Shown: in pieces, positions 7,635 through 15,540 of the stretch
Layout of the letters: the number at the start of each line of letters is the position of its first letter
Numbering within the stretch: position 1 is the first letter of the stretch
Origin: an uncultured Tenacibaculum sp.
GTDB lineage: Bacteria > Bacteroidota > Bacteroidia > Flavobacteriales > Flavobacteriaceae
Reading direction: 5' to 3'
Length of the DNA: 64,000 nt
Assembly (NCBI RefSeq): GCF_947504135.1
Contig: NZ_CANNGG010000002.1
Span: 310,001-374,000, forward strand
Made by a program: the position numbers and the translations under genes
The notes under the pieces: generated by a model
The model's input: only the letters and a program-made list of their open reading frames with translations
Told to the model about the DNA's origin: nothing
Databases searched by the model: none

Positions 7635-8482
7635 TCTAATTGTTGTATTAAATGTTCTTTAATCGTGTCAAATTTACTCCAAATAAATCCATGACCAGCA
7701 TCAGGAATGCTAATTAACTCAAACTGATTTTTAGGAAACTGCTCTTTCAAAAATAAAGAGTTTTCAATAGGTACAATCCAATCATTAGTTCCATGAATAC
7801 TTACTATGTTGTTAGGAGTAGATTTCCAGTTGTTTTCAAATAGTTGTAAATCTTGTTTATGAGATAACTTTTCCTTGCTCGCTTCTTGCCATATTGGAGG
7901 AACTAGCCATCGAGTAACTTTCCATTTGTATAAATTTAAAGACCACGGCATGGGTTCTACTTCACTACATATAGCAGGAGCCAGCAAAATTACTTTTCTA
8001 ACTTTTTCTTGTAAAGCTAAGGCAATAGGTCCGCCATAAGAATAACCTACAAGAATCGTTTTATCGGGGTTAATATTATGTAAAATATTCTTTAGCATGT
8101 CACGCTCAAAAGCAATACTTTCTTGAACCGGATTTTTGTCTTGAAAATTGTAACCAATTCTGTCGTATGAAATCATATTAGCTTTGCTAAGCAATACACT
8201 ATCCATCATATATTTTACAAAATCGGTAGAAGAACCTATCGTTCCGTGAACAAAAACCAGTGTAGGTAAGGTAGTATCTTTTATGATTGAAAGTTTTCTG
8301 TACTCAAACCCATTAAAGTTTTCATAAGTAAGGACAGGAGTAGCAGAGCTTCCAGAAAATTTTTCAAGTACTTTTACATCAGATTTAGGAGCAGAAAAAT
8401 TCCAGAATAAATAATATAAAACAAGGAAAAGCACAAAGAGAACAATTCCAGCGATTTTCAAGATTTTTTTTAGCAATTTCAT
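7631..8482 (-). CDS. Alpha/beta hydrolase, membrane-anchored
   Basis: This 283-residue protein has an N-terminal membrane anchor (about residues 8-28, ILKIAGIVLFVLFLVLYYLFW) and an alpha/beta-hydrolase fold. Visible features are the oxyanion region FVHGTIGSS, the nucleophile elbow GYSYGG, the late acid in HGTNDWIVP and the catalytic histidine in DAGHGFIW. It overlaps the isochorismate synthase by 4 bases and follows the thioesterase with a 1-base gap, so all three are one operon. A MenH-like role is possible from context, but the membrane anchor and motif details do not prove it. Confidence 0.82.
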   Translation of the reverse strand: MKLLKKILKIAGIVLFVLFLVLYYLFWNFSAPKSDVKVLEKFSGSSATPVLTYENFNGFEYRKLSIIKDTTLPTLVFVHGTIGSSTDFVKYMMDSVLLSKANMISYDRIGYNFQDKNPVQESIAFERDMLKNILHNINPDKTILVGYSYGGPIALALQEKVRKVILLAPAICSEVEPMPWSLNLYKWKVTRWLVPPIWQEASKEKLSHKQDLQLFENNWKSTPNNIVSIHGTNDWIVPIENSLFLKEQFPKNQFELISIPDAGHGFIWSKFDTIKEHLIQQLD

Positions 8483-8483
8483 G

Positions 8484-8900
8484 TTATTGTTTGTCTAAAA
8501 CAATATTGGTAATCTTACAAAGTGAAATCAAGTTATTATCCTCATCAACAATTCTCACTTCCCATAAATGTGTAGTTCTACCTTTATGAATCGCTTTAGC
8601 TGTAGCAAAAACATGTCCCTCTCGCTTACTTTTTACATGATTGATGCTCAGTTCAATCCCTTTAACAATTTTATTAGAGTCTCTTAAAAAAAAAGCGGAA
8701 GCACAACTACCAACCGATTCTGCCAAAGCAGCAGTAGCACCACCATGTAATATTCCATAGGGTTGATGTACTTTAGATGTCACAGGCATTTTTGCTGTAA
8801 TAAAATCATCTCCTACATCAACAAACTCTATCTCTAAAGTTTCCATCAAGGTGTTTTTGTTGTAACTGTTTAAGACTGTAAGAGATGCTTGCTTATTCAT
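8484..8900 (-). CDS. PaaI-family hotdog thioesterase
   Basis: This 138-residue single hotdog domain carries the PaaI signature HGGATAALAESVGS, with His, Gly-Gly and the catalytic acidic residue. It is followed by KGIELSINHVKSKREG and TTHLWEVRI strands. Family members hydrolyse acyl-CoA thioesters. Next to an isochorismate synthase, the likely substrate is 1,4-dihydroxy-2-naphthoyl-CoA in menaquinone synthesis, though this is inferred from context. It is the first gene of a three-gene minus-strand operon and shares a palindromic divergent promoter region with the gene at 8959. Confidence 0.87.
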   Translation of the reverse strand: MNKQASLTVLNSYNKNTLMETLEIEFVDVGDDFITAKMPVTSKVHQPYGILHGGATAALAESVGSCASAFFLRDSNKIVKGIELSINHVKSKREGHVFATAKAIHKGRTTHLWEVRIVDEDNNLISLCKITNIVLDKQ

Positions 8901-8920
8901 GGTAACTAAAAATTATCACC

Positions 8921-8938
8921 CAAAAATACGTATTTTTG
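8921..8938. promoter_or_regulatory. 18-bp palindrome holding two divergent -7 boxes
   Basis: CAAAAATACGTATTTTTG is a perfect palindrome. Read rightward its second half is TATTTTTG, and read leftward the first half is also TATTTTTG; both match TAnnTTTG. The leftward box serves the thioesterase operon and the rightward one the gene at 8959. Neither has a strong TTTG at the -33 position. Confidence 0.6.
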
Positions 8939-8958
8939 TACTGACAAAAAATGATAGA

Positions 8959-9459
8959 ATGTATAAAGTACGCGTAATTTTAGATACGAAAGAAGATGTA
9001 ATACGAACCCTGTTAGTAAACGAAAAAGCTTCATTAGAAAACCTACACTTTGATATTGCAAAAGCGTTTGGTTTTAACGGACAAGAAATGGCATCTTTTT
9101 ACCGTACCGATGAAGATTGGAATCAAGGTGAAGAAATTCCTTTATTCAATATGTCAGAAGCAGGAGAAGGAATTTCAATGGCAACATGTATTTTGCATGA
9201 AGCCTTACCAAACCAACACGATAAGTTAATTTATGTGTACGATTTCTTACAAATGTGGACGTTTTATGTAGAGGTAATAGAACAATCTAATGAAGAAGTT
9301 ACTGAAACAAAAATGATCTTGTCTGTAGGAGAAATCCCAGAGCAAGCTCCAGAAAAAGAATTTAAGGCAGAAGATCTTTCAAAAAATATAGATGATGAAA
9401 TTGATGATGAATTTAATAACTTTGAAAGCCTAGACGATTTTGACTTTGATAATTACTAA
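8959..9459 (+). CDS. Plasmid pRiA4b ORF-3-like family protein
   Basis: The protein has 166 residues from the ATG at 8959. The longer ORF in the track (from 8899) would begin upstream of the palindromic promoter and so is unlikely. The pRiA4b ORF-3 / IS1096 passenger-like domain is recognised by YKVRVILDTKEDV, LHFDIAKAFGF and YVYDFLQMWTFYVEVIE. A very acidic tail follows (DDEIDDEFNNFESLDDFDFDNY). Function of the family is unknown. It is 3 bases upstream of the Sua5/YciO gene and likely cotranscribed with it. Confidence 0.85.
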   Translation: MYKVRVILDTKEDVIRTLLVNEKASLENLHFDIAKAFGFNGQEMASFYRTDEDWNQGEEIPLFNMSEAGEGISMATCILHEALPNQHDKLIYVYDFLQMWTFYVEVIEQSNEEVTETKMILSVGEIPEQAPEKEFKAEDLSKNIDDEIDDEFNNFESLDDFDFDNY

Positions 9460-9462
9460 GCT

Positions 9463-10083
9463 ATGGCACAATTTATAAAACTGTATAATGACAACCCCAA
9501 TCCAAAAGAGATTGAAAAAATTGTAAAAGTTTTACAAAACGGTGGGTTGATTATCTATCCAACCGATACTGTTTATGGTTTAGGCTGTGATATTACCAAT
9601 ACTAAAGCACTAGAAAAAGTAGCAAGAATAAAAAAAGTAAAGCCAGAAAAAGCCAACTTCTCGTTTGTTTGTAACGACTTAAGCCATTTATCTGATTACG
9701 TAAAGCAAATAGATACTGCAACTTATAAAATTTTAAAAAGAGCTTTACCAGGTCCATATACTTTTGTATTACCTGGTAGTAATTCACTACCAAAAGCTTA
9801 TAAAAAACGAAAAACAGTAGGTATTCGTGTACCTGATAATAATATAGCAAGAGCTATTGTAGAAGCTTTAGGAAACCCGATTGTATCTACATCTATTTAC
9901 GATGAAGACGAAGTATTAGAATATACAACCGATCCTGAATTAATCTTCGAGAAATGGCAGAATATTGTTGATGTTGTGGTTGATGGAGGGTATGGAGATA
10001 ACCATGCATCTACTGTAATCGATTTAACAACCGATGAACCAGAAGTAATTCGTGAAGGAAAAGGAAGCTTAGATATTTTGTAA
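9463..10083 (+). CDS. Sua5/YciO/YrdC family protein (YciO-like)
   Basis: This 206-residue protein covers the YrdC-like fold. It has the nucleotide/carbamoyl-binding PTDTVYGLGCD, KPEKANFSFVC, LPGPYTFVLP and GIRVPDN segments and the STVIDLT end motif. Authentic TsaC/Sua5 makes threonylcarbamoyl-AMP for the t6A37 tRNA modification. The KANFSFVC-type core is closer to YciO, whose activity on this substrate is weak or uncertain. It lacks the C-terminal Sua5 domain. It lies between the pRiA4b ORF-3-like gene (3-base gap) and a secreted protein (1-base gap). Confidence 0.88.
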   Translation: MAQFIKLYNDNPNPKEIEKIVKVLQNGGLIIYPTDTVYGLGCDITNTKALEKVARIKKVKPEKANFSFVCNDLSHLSDYVKQIDTATYKILKRALPGPYTFVLPGSNSLPKAYKKRKTVGIRVPDNNIARAIVEALGNPIVSTSIYDEDEVLEYTTDPELIFEKWQNIVDVVVDGGYGDNHASTVIDLTTDEPEVIREGKGSLDIL

Positions 10084-10084
10084 A

Positions 10085-10666
10085 ATGAAAAGAAAAGGTT
10101 TTGTGTTATTCTTCTTCTTAGTGTGGATAAATTGCAATTCACAAGAGTTATTAGAGGGACAAAAGCTATGGAGTAATGATAACAAATTAACGGTTAACGA
10201 TTATAAATTAAAGAAACATGATGTTTACAATGAGTTGATTGTTAGTCAGTTCTTGATTTCACATCAAGTTAATGGATTCGATTTTTTTAAGAAGAATTTT
10301 AATAATAGAGTTTTAAATATTTTTGTGGGAAACGCTTCTTGGATTGATATAAATAATATTTCAAATATTAACAAACAGCTAGCATTTCAGCAACTTCAAT
10401 TTGATTTAGCAGAAATTTGTACTAGGCATTTTAGGAAAAGATTATTGTTGAATAAAAGAAAAATAGCAAAAGGCTTTACAGTTGTTAATAAAATTAGTAA
10501 TGAAATAATTGCTGAGTTTTCATCTAGAAGATTAAAACTTGTGAATGAAACAAAGGGAGGTAAAGATGAAAAGAAAGTTAAAGAATGGAGAGAAAAAATA
10601 AAAAAAGAATTGGAAGACCTGAACGAGTTTAGGTTTGAAAATAAAAAAAGAATAAAGCTTAAGTAA
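10085..10666 (+). CDS. Secreted protein of unknown function
   Basis: This 193-residue protein starts one base after the Sua5/YciO stop (TAAAATG), so it is probably cotranscribed. A signal peptide is visible (MKRKGFVLFFFLVWINCNSQ, cleavage near residue 20). The mature part begins with a Trp-containing ELLEGQKLWSNDNKLTVNDY, then mixed alpha/beta sequence, then a strongly basic, helical, lysine-rich tail with possible coiled coil (VKEWREKIKKELEDLNEF). The opening vaguely recalls DUF922-like secreted proteins, but I do not assign it. It converges on the glycosyltransferase gene with no gap. Confidence 0.7.
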   Translation: MKRKGFVLFFFLVWINCNSQELLEGQKLWSNDNKLTVNDYKLKKHDVYNELIVSQFLISHQVNGFDFFKKNFNNRVLNIFVGNASWIDINNISNINKQLAFQQLQFDLAEICTRHFRKRLLLNKRKIAKGFTVVNKISNEIIAEFSSRRLKLVNETKGGKDEKKVKEWREKIKKELEDLNEFRFENKKRIKLK

Positions 10667-11668
10667 CTATTTTTTTAACATATTGAATTTTTTTCTTCCT
10701 TTAGTGTAATACTGCCAAACTATAGACTTGTGTTCGTAGTAATTCGATTTTTTAGGAGATTCTTTTCTTTTTTTTATGAACTTAAAAAGGTGCGCATAAA
10801 AACTAAAATGAGCTTTTAAAATAGCAAACAAATGATTAGGTTTTCCTTCTAATAAAAATTTAAGGCTTGCTAAACCGTCTAAGATCAAACGAGAAAAAAT
10901 GATTGGAAACAATTTCGTAGAAGGTAAGTTCTTAACCAAGTTGAGTAAACTATTCCTAAAATTTAAAAACGTTTTTCTAGGATTTAAAGTATCCAATGTA
11001 GCACCACCAACATGATATACAGTGGATGCTCCTACATATTTTATAGTATGCCCACTATTTTTAGCACGCCAACACAAATCAATCTCTTCCTGATGTGCAA
11101 AAAAATCTTCATCAAAACCTTGTAGTTGATGAAAAACTCCAGAGCGGATAAAAAAACAAGCACCAGATGCCCAAAAAATTTCGGTAGTATCGTTAAACTG
11201 TCCGTTATCTGTTTCCAAGTCGCTAAACAAACGACCGCGACAATACGGATATCCAAAAGCATCAATAAAACCACCACCTGCACCAGCATATTCAAACTTA
11301 GATTTGTCTTTAAAGTCTAAAATCTTCGGTTGGATAATCGCCGTATTAGGTTCCTTTTTAAAAGTATCAATAATGGGAGTTAACCAGTTCTTGGTAACCT
11401 CAATGTCAGAATTTACTAAACAATATACATCTGCATCAATATGCTGTAAGGCATCGTTGTAACCTTTTGCATAACCGCTATTTTCTGAGTTCTGTACAAT
11501 TTTTACAGTAGGAAAATGTTGCTCTACAAATGCAATAGAGTCATCTGTAGAAGCATTGTCTGCGACATACACTTCCGCTTCTTCAGAACTAAAATTAACG
11601 ACAGAAGGTAAAAACTGCTCAAGCAATTTTTTTCCGTTCCAGTTTAATATGACGATAGCTGTTTTCAA
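10667..11668 (-). CDS. Family 2 glycosyltransferase
   Basis: This 333-residue GT2 (GT-A fold) enzyme transfers a sugar from a nucleotide sugar. Visible motifs are AIVILNWNGKKLLEQFLPS (nucleotide binding), YVADNASTDDS, the DXD-like CLVNSDIEV, FWASGACFFIRS and the acceptor/base motif FDEDFFAHQEEIDLCWRAK. A helical, lysine-rich tail follows. The pattern is that of rhamnosyltransferase-like GT2 enzymes of cell-surface glycan synthesis; donor and acceptor are not readable. No other polysaccharide genes are adjacent, so its pathway is unclear. Confidence 0.9.
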   Translation of the reverse strand: MKTAIVILNWNGKKLLEQFLPSVVNFSSEEAEVYVADNASTDDSIAFVEQHFPTVKIVQNSENSGYAKGYNDALQHIDADVYCLVNSDIEVTKNWLTPIIDTFKKEPNTAIIQPKILDFKDKSKFEYAGAGGGFIDAFGYPYCRGRLFSDLETDNGQFNDTTEIFWASGACFFIRSGVFHQLQGFDEDFFAHQEEIDLCWRAKNSGHTIKYVGASTVYHVGGATLDTLNPRKTFLNFRNSLLNLVKNLPSTKLFPIIFSRLILDGLASLKFLLEGKPNHLFAILKAHFSFYAHLFKFIKKRKESPKKSNYYEHKSIVWQYYTKGRKKFNMLKK

Positions 11669-11714
11669 GACGGCAAATTTACAGTTTATAAATGAAATTC
11701 TAGTTAAAAAGCAT

Positions 11715-11766
11715 GAGTCATTCTGTGTTTCGTCATTCCGAACGAGGTATGATGAGGAATCTCATA
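11715..11766. repeat. Dispersed intergenic repeat, copy 1
   Basis: Contains CGTCATTCCGAACGAGG and GAGGAATCTCAT, preceded by a partial second GTCATTCTG. The core matches the CGTCATT(C/G)CGAG...GAATCT family at 17350, 18378 and 28804. It lies between the glycosyltransferase and the HsdR_N-like gene. Confidence 0.65.
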
Positions 11767-11844
11767 AGTTAAGTAATTCTCATGTTTAAGACTTCGTCTT
11801 CCATTTTGGTAGTGAAGCAATTTTTCGGTTTGAAATAAAGGTAT

Positions 11845-12288
11845 TTACTTGTACTCAGGAATATCTCTTAAAAACACATAGGTTTCGTTCTCTTTATCGA
11901 GCATACAAAAAAAGTGTTGTAGTCCGTTGGTTACGATGAGGTAATCAGCATCAAGCTTTAAGTTATAACGAGCAATCTGATCAAAGGTATCTTGGTTAAT
12001 TTTTATATGTGGTGCTTTACATTCTACAATAATATTCGGATGTCCGTCAGAAGTAAAAACCACAATATCGGTACGTTTTTTAAGGTTGTTGATAACCAAT
12101 TGTTTTTCAATAGCGATTAATGAAACAGGGTAGTTTCTCTCTTGAATTAACCATTGCACAAAATGTTGGCGTACCCATTCCTCGGGAGTTAACACCACAT
12201 ATTTTTTTCTCAAATTATCAAAAATAAGCGTCTTATTTTCGTTACTTTTGAGCTTGAATGTGTAGCTAGGAAGGTTGAGCTTTTGCAT
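11845..12288 (-). CDS. HsdR N-terminal-like PD-(D/E)xK nuclease-fold protein
   Basis: This 147-residue protein corresponds to the type I restriction enzyme R-subunit N-terminal domain alone. It has WVRQHFVQWLIQERNYP followed by RTDIVVFTSDGHPNIIVECKAP, giving the catalytic D-x(n)-E-x-K set, then QIARYNLKLDADYLIVTNG. No helicase domain or hsdM/hsdS follows. In Flavobacteriaceae this stand-alone protein is typically divergent from holA, as here, so it is likely a conserved chromosomal nuclease-fold protein and not a broken restriction system. Its substrate is unknown. Confidence 0.83.
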   Translation of the reverse strand: MQKLNLPSYTFKLKSNENKTLIFDNLRKKYVVLTPEEWVRQHFVQWLIQERNYPVSLIAIEKQLVINNLKKRTDIVVFTSDGHPNIIVECKAPHIKINQDTFDQIARYNLKLDADYLIVTNGLQHFFCMLDKENETYVFLRDIPEYK

Positions 12289-12319
12289 AACTCAAAAATA
12301 ATTATTTAAATTTATTAAA

Positions 12320-12769
12320 GTGCGATTTAACTTTTTCATTTTATTATTTTTAGTAGTAACTCAACTACAAGCTCAAGACTTTTATAAAACCCCATCAGGT
12401 AAAAAGTTTCATACAGCTACTTGTAGAATGGTAGAGAATGTATCGAAAAAGGTAAATGAAGATGAAATTAACGCTTATGGCTTAACTGCTTGTAAAATTT
12501 GTAAACCTTCTTATGTGGGAAGAACAGCTGGTTTTACGAATAAATCTGTAGGAAAATCTTATACGGTAAGATGTAAAGGGGTTACGAAAAAGGGAACACG
12601 GTGTAAGCATCAAACAAAGCTAGCAAACGGATTTTGTTATCAACATACTAAACAATCAAATACTAAAAGTACAAAATCGTATAGTTCAACTTGTGGAGCA
12701 AGAACAAAATCTGGTGGTTCTTGTAAAAGAAAAGTAAAAGGAGGAGTACGATGTTATCAACATCGTTAA
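12320..12769 (+). CDS. Secreted Cys-rich protein with two DUF5763-like zinc-finger-like repeats
   Basis: This 149-residue protein starts at GTG 12320 and has a clear signal peptide (FFILLFLVVTQLQAQ). A His/Cys segment follows (KFHTATCRMVEN ... GLTACKICKPSY), like the Ada/metal-binding-type KYHxxxC fold. Two DUF5763-like repeats come next: CKGVTKKGTRCKHQTK...FCYQH and CGARTKSGGSCKRKV...RCYQH. Each repeat has Cys-x8-Cys and a closing C-YQH. The spacing suggests metal-binding knuckles, but secretion would make disulfides an alternative. Function is unknown. Confidence 0.78.
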   Translation: MRFNFFILLFLVVTQLQAQDFYKTPSGKKFHTATCRMVENVSKKVNEDEINAYGLTACKICKPSYVGRTAGFTNKSVGKSYTVRCKGVTKKGTRCKHQTKLANGFCYQHTKQSNTKSTKSYSSTCGARTKSGGSCKRKVKGGVRCYQHR

Positions 12770-12789
12770 AAATAGAATAAATAACACTT

Positions 12790-12817
12790 CCTCTCCTTCG
12801 GAGAGGACTGAGGAGAG
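12790..12817. repeat. Intergenic stem-loop repeat before holA
   Basis: CCTCTCC-TTC-GGAGAGG is a perfect 7-bp stem, followed by ACTGAGGAGAG which partly repeats the arm. No T run follows. It lies in the 53-base gap before holA and resembles GC-richer mobile intergenic repeats known from flavobacteria. Confidence 0.6.
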
Positions 12818-12822
12818 TCTTT

Positions 12823-13824
12823 ATGAACGAAATTAAATCTATCATATCCGATATAAAAGGAGGTAACATCAAACCCATTTATTTTTTAATGGGAGAAGAA
12901 CCGTATTACATTGATAAAATTTCAGATTATATTGAAGACAATGTGTTAGATGAATCTGAAAAAGGATTCAATCAAGTAGTTATGTACGGTCGTGATGTGT
13001 CGATAGAAGAAATTGTATCGTCGGCAAAACGTTTTCCGATGATGGCAGAAAAACAGGTGATTATTGTTAAAGAAGCGCAAGATTTAAGCCGTACGATTGA
13101 TAAAATAGAGTCGTATGCTGCCAATCCGCAACCGACTACCGTATTGGTGTTTAACTACAAATATAAAAAGCTCGATAAACGTAAAAAGGCGTACAAAGCC
13201 ATTGCTAAAAGCGGACTTATTTACGAGAGTAAAAAACTATACGATAATCAAGTAGCCGATTGGATTCGTCAGGTTTTGGGAGGAAAGAAGTTTAATATCG
13301 AGCCAAAAGCAGCTCAAATGTTGGTAGAGTTTTTAGGAACTGATCTGAGCAAGATTAGTAACGAACTTGATAAATTAACTTCAGTATTACCTGCAGAAAC
13401 TATTATTAGCGATAAGCATATTGAAGAAAATATCGGTATTTCTAAAGATTTTAACAATTTTGAGTTGCGTAAAGCAGTAGGGCAGCGTGATGTGGTAAAA
13501 GCGAACAGGATTATCAATTATTTTGCTCAAAACCCTAAGAATAATCCGTTAGTAATGACAATTTCCTTGCTAAATAGTTTTTTTACACAGTTATTGATGT
13601 ACCACGGATTAAAAGATAAATCGAAAGCTTCGGTTGCTAAAAACTTAGGGGTAAACCCTTATTTTGTAGACGACTACGTAAACGCAGCTCGCAACTACCC
13701 GATGCGAAAAGTATCGCAAATTATAGCCTTATTACGTGATGCCGATGTAAAAAGCAAAGGAGTTGGTGCTAACCAAACCCATGCTGATATTTTAAAAGAA
13801 TTGTTGTTTAAGATTTTGCATTAA
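12823..13824 (+). CDS. holA: DNA polymerase III subunit delta
   Basis: This 333-residue clamp-loader delta subunit matches the family along its length. It has IKPIYFLMGEEPYYIDKI (N-terminal RecA-like fold), RRFPMMAEK-type motif (AKRFPMMAEKQVIIVKEAQDL), ISNELDKLTSVL in domain II, and the C-terminal collar helices with NPYFVDDYVNAARNYP. Delta binds the beta sliding clamp and opens it during loading. It diverges from the HsdR_N-like gene, with the DUF5763 protein between. Confidence 0.95.
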   Translation: MNEIKSIISDIKGGNIKPIYFLMGEEPYYIDKISDYIEDNVLDESEKGFNQVVMYGRDVSIEEIVSSAKRFPMMAEKQVIIVKEAQDLSRTIDKIESYAANPQPTTVLVFNYKYKKLDKRKKAYKAIAKSGLIYESKKLYDNQVADWIRQVLGGKKFNIEPKAAQMLVEFLGTDLSKISNELDKLTSVLPAETIISDKHIEENIGISKDFNNFELRKAVGQRDVVKANRIINYFAQNPKNNPLVMTISLLNSFFTQLLMYHGLKDKSKASVAKNLGVNPYFVDDYVNAARNYPMRKVSQIIALLRDADVKSKGVGANQTHADILKELLFKILH

Positions 13825-13918
13825 CAAATTTAGTCGCTTTTTTAAAAAATAAGTATGAGAGAATAATTCGATTCTTCTTTAATGACTTTTAATAGTTGTT
13901 AGCTATAAGAATAAGACT

Positions 13919-14908
13919 TTATTTTTCAATTACATCTTTGAACATTTTTGTATTTAAGGCAACAAAAATATTTTGACTTGCTTTTTCGATTTCTTCTTTA
14001 GGTAACTTAGTTTTCTTTAAAAAATAATTTATCATTTTTCTTTTTGTCCTATTGTTTTTATAACCGATTCTTGGAGAAATAACTTCTTCTCCTTTTGTAA
14101 AAATGATTATTGGAAAATTATTATTTCTTAATTTATCTCCGATTAACTCCCACCACATATTGTCAGAGTCTCCAAAAGAAGTTCCAAAAATACAAATGAG
14201 GCTAGCTTCTTTAATTTTTGATTTGAATAGATTATCTATAGTGTGTCCGTAAGCTAAATTACATTTCTCTTTTACTATAGCTTCTAAAACATCAAGGTTT
14301 TGGTGAAATTTTTTGTTTTTAAGCTGAGAAACATCATTAACACCTAAAACCATTCTATTGTCTATAAAACCGTGAATATGTTCTACTCCTCGCAATGTAA
14401 CAGGGACATTATCTCTAATATGATGCCCTATAGAAATATTTTTCTTTTCTTCAATTATTTTCTCAATAATGGTTGTGTAATTGAATGTAAAGATGTCAAC
14501 TATCCAAGTGCTGTTTGAATAGCTATTTTTGAATGTTTTAATTTTATTATTGTCAGCAGTAGGAAGGTATACTTCTGGCTTGACTAGGTTTTCAAAGAAT
14601 TTTTCTTTATTTATAGTTGAAAAGTCAAATTTTGATTCCTCTTTTTTTAAATATTCGGCAAGTTGTTCTCCAATATCTTCAAAAACTTCATCAAAATCAT
14701 CAATAGTTTCAAATTCTTCTGTATACTGTCCTAAAGCCAATTCTAAATCAGACCAATTTTTATAATTATTAGAAATATTGTTTTTTAAATTATTAATATT
14801 GTCACTAGACGATTCGATGCTCTTGTAAAAGTCGTAAAAATCTTTATAACTTGTGTTTAAATCAAGATTCAAGTCAAATCCATTTCCTATTATATGTAGT
14901 ATTTTCAA
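13919..14908 (-). CDS. AbiH family protein (phage abortive infection)
   Basis: This 329-residue protein begins with the AbiH signature MKILHIIGNGFDLNLDLNTSYKDFYDF, a nucleotide-binding-like GNGFD motif. Other AbiH blocks follow: WSDLELALGQY, IDIFTFNYT-like WIVDIFTFNYTTIIE, HIHGFI, GVND and CIFGTSFGDSDNMWW. Lactococcal AbiH gives phage resistance by abortive infection; the mechanism of the family is not settled. It lies 16 bases after an ankyrin gene on the same strand, forming a two-gene unit inserted between holA and an ABC-F gene. The unit is visibly more A/T-rich and lysine/asparagine-rich than its neighbours. Confidence 0.88.
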   Translation of the reverse strand: MKILHIIGNGFDLNLDLNTSYKDFYDFYKSIESSSDNINNLKNNISNNYKNWSDLELALGQYTEEFETIDDFDEVFEDIGEQLAEYLKKEESKFDFSTINKEKFFENLVKPEVYLPTADNNKIKTFKNSYSNSTWIVDIFTFNYTTIIEKIIEEKKNISIGHHIRDNVPVTLRGVEHIHGFIDNRMVLGVNDVSQLKNKKFHQNLDVLEAIVKEKCNLAYGHTIDNLFKSKIKEASLICIFGTSFGDSDNMWWELIGDKLRNNNFPIIIFTKGEEVISPRIGYKNNRTKRKMINYFLKKTKLPKEEIEKASQNIFVALNTKMFKDVIEK

Positions 14909-14924
14909 TATATTTTCTACTTTG

Positions 14925-15530
14925 TTATATATTTTCGAGTTTGGTTTTTTCTTTCCATGAAATATACTTATTGGTGTATTTTTCTCCTAGTCTGTCTATT
15001 GTTCCAATATTATTTTCTAATAATAATTTTACAGTACTCCATTTATTTTTTTCTGCTGCCCAATAAACAGCTCTTTCTGAACCATTGTCGTAATCTTGAA
15101 TGTCATTGTCAATTAAAAATTGTAATAATTCAATTTTACCTGTGCTAGCAGCACTACAAAAAATTCCATTAAAATCTTCAAAATAACCGAGTATTAATTC
15201 CATTATTTCTATGTTTCCTTTTGAAGCAGTCCATTGTATCGCAGATGTTTCATTCTTATATTCGTCAGAATTATTAATTAAATATTTGACTAAATTTAAA
15301 TCTTCTGCATCACAAGTATAAGCTAGTAGCATTTTTTTTGCCGCTGATTTATGTGAAATTCCATTTTCGAGAAAATAGATAATAATTTCACTATAATTTT
15401 TTCTGCCCACTATATCAATACACCAATCATCTTGTATGTGGATATTAACTCCATATTTTATACAAGTTTTTATGTTTCTGAAGTTTCCTTCAAAACATGA
15501 TTCTATAAAACTTTTTTCTTGATCTGTCAT
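14925..15530 (-). CDS. Ankyrin-repeat protein
   Basis: The protein has 201 residues when started at MTDQEKSFIE (15530); the track start is four codons upstream. About five degenerate ankyrin units are seen: FRNIKTCIKYGVNIHIQDDW, NYSEIIIYFLENGI, DLNLVKYLINNSD, NIEIMELILGYF, KIELLQFLIDND and KWSTVKLLLENN. There is no signal peptide or membrane segment, so it is cytoplasmic and probably binds another protein. It precedes abiH by 16 bases and is probably cotranscribed, so a partner, immunity or sensor role for AbiH is possible but untested. Confidence 0.85.
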   Translation of the reverse strand: MTDQEKSFIESCFEGNFRNIKTCIKYGVNIHIQDDWCIDIVGRKNYSEIIIYFLENGISHKSAAKKMLLAYTCDAEDLNLVKYLINNSDEYKNETSAIQWTASKGNIEIMELILGYFEDFNGIFCSAASTGKIELLQFLIDNDIQDYDNGSERAVYWAAEKNKWSTVKLLLENNIGTIDRLGEKYTNKYISWKEKTKLENI

Positions 15531-15540
15531 AATTAAATAC

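Noticed and set aside
9602-9850. Minus-strand ORF of 82 residues inside the Sua5/YciO gene
   Set aside because: Antisense shadow rich in Leu/Tyr; the plus-strand gene is unambiguous.
11041-11295. Minus-strand ORF inside the glycosyltransferase gene
   Set aside because: Alternative frame within conserved GT2 motifs.
11845-12288. Broken type I restriction system
   Set aside because: Only the HsdR_N-like domain is present, but it is complete, uninterrupted and in a context common beside holA, so it is probably a stand-alone gene.
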